A DNA stretch of 64,000 nt from Niebla homalea (Eukaryota; Ascomycota; Lecanoromycetes; Lecanorales; Ramalinaceae): contig JAHGAU010000046.1 of NCBI GenBank assembly GCA_019925105.1, positions 90,807 to 154,806 on the forward strand. The letters run 5' to 3'. Position numbers and translations under genes: made by a program. Positions 62,080-64,000 of this stretch are shown in pieces (positions within the stretch are counted from its first letter, which is position 1; every line of letters starts with the position of its first letter). A model generated the notes under the pieces. It was given only the letters and a program-made list of their open reading frames with translations, ran no database searches and was not told the origin of the DNA.

Positions 62080-63633
62080 CTTCTAATGAATAATACGGTA
62101 TTATCTTATATTAATATAAAGAGTTACGTTATAAAAGGCCCGGACTATTTATTAAGCTATAATAAAGTTAACCATAATATATATTATAGTTATTTAATAT
62201 ATACTTAAAAATACTCCGGAATATAGGAAAAAGCTTATTTAAATATTATAAAAAATCCAGGACCGGTATTTAAGAGTAATTAATAATACTTATAAAATAA
62301 TTTTTATCCTAATACTAAAATTTAAGTTCTTTATATTATTAATTAAGGTCTTATTAAATTAAATAATCGCTTAAATAAGGTTAAAAATATATATACTTAA
62401 TTATAATAATAAGAAACGGGCGAATCCGCCAGAATCTTAATAAATTTTAAATTAAAAAAAGTAAATTAAAAATATTTATCCTTTTTCTTATTAAAATAAA
62501 ATAGGAATAAACTAAAAAGAAAATTAACCTTATTATTATTCCGGAAATTATTTTAAGCGTATATAAATTCTTATTAAACGTAAAAGAAACTAAAATTAAA
62601 GCGATTTAAAAAGCGAAGGTTATAATAATTATTTTATAAATTATAATAAAATAAATTAAGCGTTAACGGAAATATAGGGATTTTATACCTTAAGGTTATT
62701 ATTATTTAACTTTTAACGATAAAAAGATTATTAATAAATATTTCCGCCGTTATAATATTATAAGGAAAATAATAATATATTAACGATTTAACTTTAAACG
62801 GGTAAAAACGGTTTAATTTACTTCTTATTTATTATATATACCGGAAGTCGGATAAATGCCGGATATAAATATAAATAAAAAAAAACGGACGTTATATATA
62901 TCCTTATCTTTTATCCCTTATTTATAAAGGTTAAGTTAAGACTTATTATAAAAGTTAATACTTATATTTACCGTTAAATATTATTTACGAAGTAAAGCAT
63001 TTAAATAATTATTAAATTTATAATATTTACCGGATTATTATTATAGTTTAACTTTACTATAAAGATAAATAAGGTTATTAAAAATCTTATAAAAAAACCC
63101 GTTACCGGTTAAAAAAAAAAGAAAAACGGAAACCGGCTATATTAATTATATAAACCGGAAAGTATCTTCTATAGCCGTAAAAATATAATAATAAATACTT
63201 ATTAAAAGTCTATAAAAAAGTTAATAATAATAATAATATAGAAGAAATATATATTAAGTACGTAAGTATTAATAAAAACATTTAAAAGTATTACGTAAAA
63301 TTAAAGTAATATAAATATATAAAAAAGCGGAAAAGCAATAAATTTAAAAGTAGTCTTTATAAGGATATAATCGTAATATTATGGATTTTCTTAAGGGAGT
63401 TAAAATATAAGAAGTATATAAATAAATTATTATTATTTAAATAACTATTAATATCTTTTACTTTAAAGGATAAAGGGTAGAAACCTAGTAAACGCCGGTT
63501 TTTACTTTAACGTTATAAGTATTAAGTTTTTACGGTTATTAGTAAAGCCAAAAGGCCGCGTATTAAGGAACGCCGGAATTAGCTTAGCTAGATCCGTAAT
63601 ATAAATCAATCAATCAATCAATATATAAGTTAA

Positions 63634-63937
63634 CTTTTTATACATTTAATAATACTTTTTATATATTCTTAATACTCTTTTAAAGAAATCATTATAAATA
63701 TGAATATTATTTATATATATTTAAGTAAGTTTATTTAAGTACTCGAAAAAGATATCGTTAATATAATAATATTATTTTAAAGGATTGTTTATTAATCCGA
63801 ATACTATTATTTTATATTTATATATATTTATATTAATAAAAATATTATTAAAAAGTTATCACCTAAAATAATACGTAATAATTTAAATAATATACTTATA
63901 TCGATTTTAATTAAATATTTATAATTAATAACTTATT
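63634..63937. other. Unassigned AT-rich stretch
   Basis: It follows the right target duplication of LINE-8 and is the continuation of 45867-46197. There is no recognisable content on either strand. Confidence 0.4.
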
Positions 63938-64000
63938 TCCTCGGGCCCTCAGAGCGTATATAACGGCTAAGCCCCTTCGGGTTAGCCAGCCGCGGCCGCT
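63938..64000. other. Abrupt GC-rich end with hairpin
   Basis: Base composition changes sharply at about 63938 (TCCTCGGGCCCTCAGAGCG). A stem-loop GGCTAA/TTAGCC (63965-63970 and 63982-63987) with a GCCCCTTCGGG centre is followed by AGCCGCGGCCGCT, which reads like the start of a low-RIP element or the edge of a GC-equilibrated region. Too short to identify. Confidence 0.5.

Larger units (their letters stand above)
50511..62105 (-). mobile_element. LINE-9: full-length LINE inside LINE-8
   Basis: Segments 50511-53655 and 59461-62105 total 5.79 kb. The 12-bp perfect target duplication is TTATATTAATAT (50499-50510 and 62106-62117). The ORF1 start is at 62079, with a 26-bp leader. Its RT core reads FINDIYL, so the second aspartate is kept. 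It is closer in sequence to LINE-10 than to the other LINEs. Confidence 0.9.
47970..63540 (+). pseudogene. LINE-8 ORF2, split by LINE-9
   Basis: It starts near GGCCGGCCGTTTTACG (48000). The reverse transcriptase includes LRKFKEIKTIILKK at about 49610, SYRFI-LYTLKK (stop-free here) at about 49678, and FIDNVYFL at about 50171. One aspartate codon of FxDD is still GAT, the only such case at the first position in the window. The frame resumes at 62118 after LINE-9. Confidence 0.65.
46211..63620 (+). mobile_element. LINE-8: full-length LINE, outermost of a second three-level nest
   Basis: Segments 46211-50510 and 62118-63620 total 5.8 kb. The 13-bp perfect target duplication is ATATATAAGTTAA (46198-46210 and 63621-63633). 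The AATC tail ends at 63620. Sense orientation, like LINE-3, while the two LINEs nested in it run the other way. It is interrupted downstream of the reverse transcriptase core. Confidence 0.9.

Noticed and set aside
1..64000. Organellar (mitochondrial) DNA suggested by the high AT content
   Set aside because: Nuclear retroelement families, LINE target duplications and paired mutated copies are present; no mitochondrial gene, tRNA or rRNA is seen.

Overview
The window is a gene-free block of nested, heavily mutated transposable elements. It fits an AT-rich heterochromatic compartment of a filamentous ascomycete (Pezizomycotina). The dinucleotides CA and TG are rare and TA is in great excess. 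Coding frames of known retroelement families can still be read, but they are full of stops where Gln or Trp codons are expected. This is the signature of repeat-induced point mutation (RIP). I cannot name the species. I found no host gene, tRNA, rRNA or CRISPR array, and none of the short ORFs looks like a functional gene.

Left part (1-12803): remnants of one Ty3/Gypsy chromovirus family with LTRs of about 216 bp. A reverse fragment (1-1312) and a forward LTR plus leader (2334-about 3627) form a long inverted repeat around a deleted internal fragment. The forward element runs through a pol remnant (end of RT, RNase H, integrase, chromodomain). LINE-1 splits it inside the chromodomain. Its 3' end and 3' LTR follow at 11866-12803.

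Middle (12804-23775): LINE-2, reverse strand. It carries a short LTR element with 163-bp LTRs and a 5-bp target duplication (13409-21282), which itself carries the full-length LINE-3. It also carries a 375-bp 5'-truncated LINE (LINE-4). Next come a Copia-like LTR and two unassigned AT-rich stretches (23776-26090), with a 249-bp short element at 24732.

Right part: LINE-5 (26101-43298) contains LINE-6, which contains LINE-7. LINE-5 also carries a second 249-bp element. Then come a relative of the 163-bp-LTR element (43349 onward) and two GC-rich foldback MITEs with 8-bp target duplications. LINE-8 (46211-63620) contains LINE-9, which contains LINE-10. The last 63 bases turn abruptly GC-rich, probably the start of another element or the edge of the AT-rich block.

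The LINEs are one family, about 5.8 kb when complete. Each has an ORF1 with CCHC-like knuckles, an ORF2 with endonuclease and reverse transcriptase, and an (AATC)n tail. They resemble fungal Tad1/I-type LINEs. Insertion junctions could be read for nearly all of them from target-site duplications of 10-16 bp, and spliced lengths come back to about 5.8 kb. This supports the nesting order. The items most likely to be undescribed are the 249-bp element with 6-bp target duplications, the GC-rich hAT-like foldback MITE, and the small LTR element with a conserved double hairpin in its leader.
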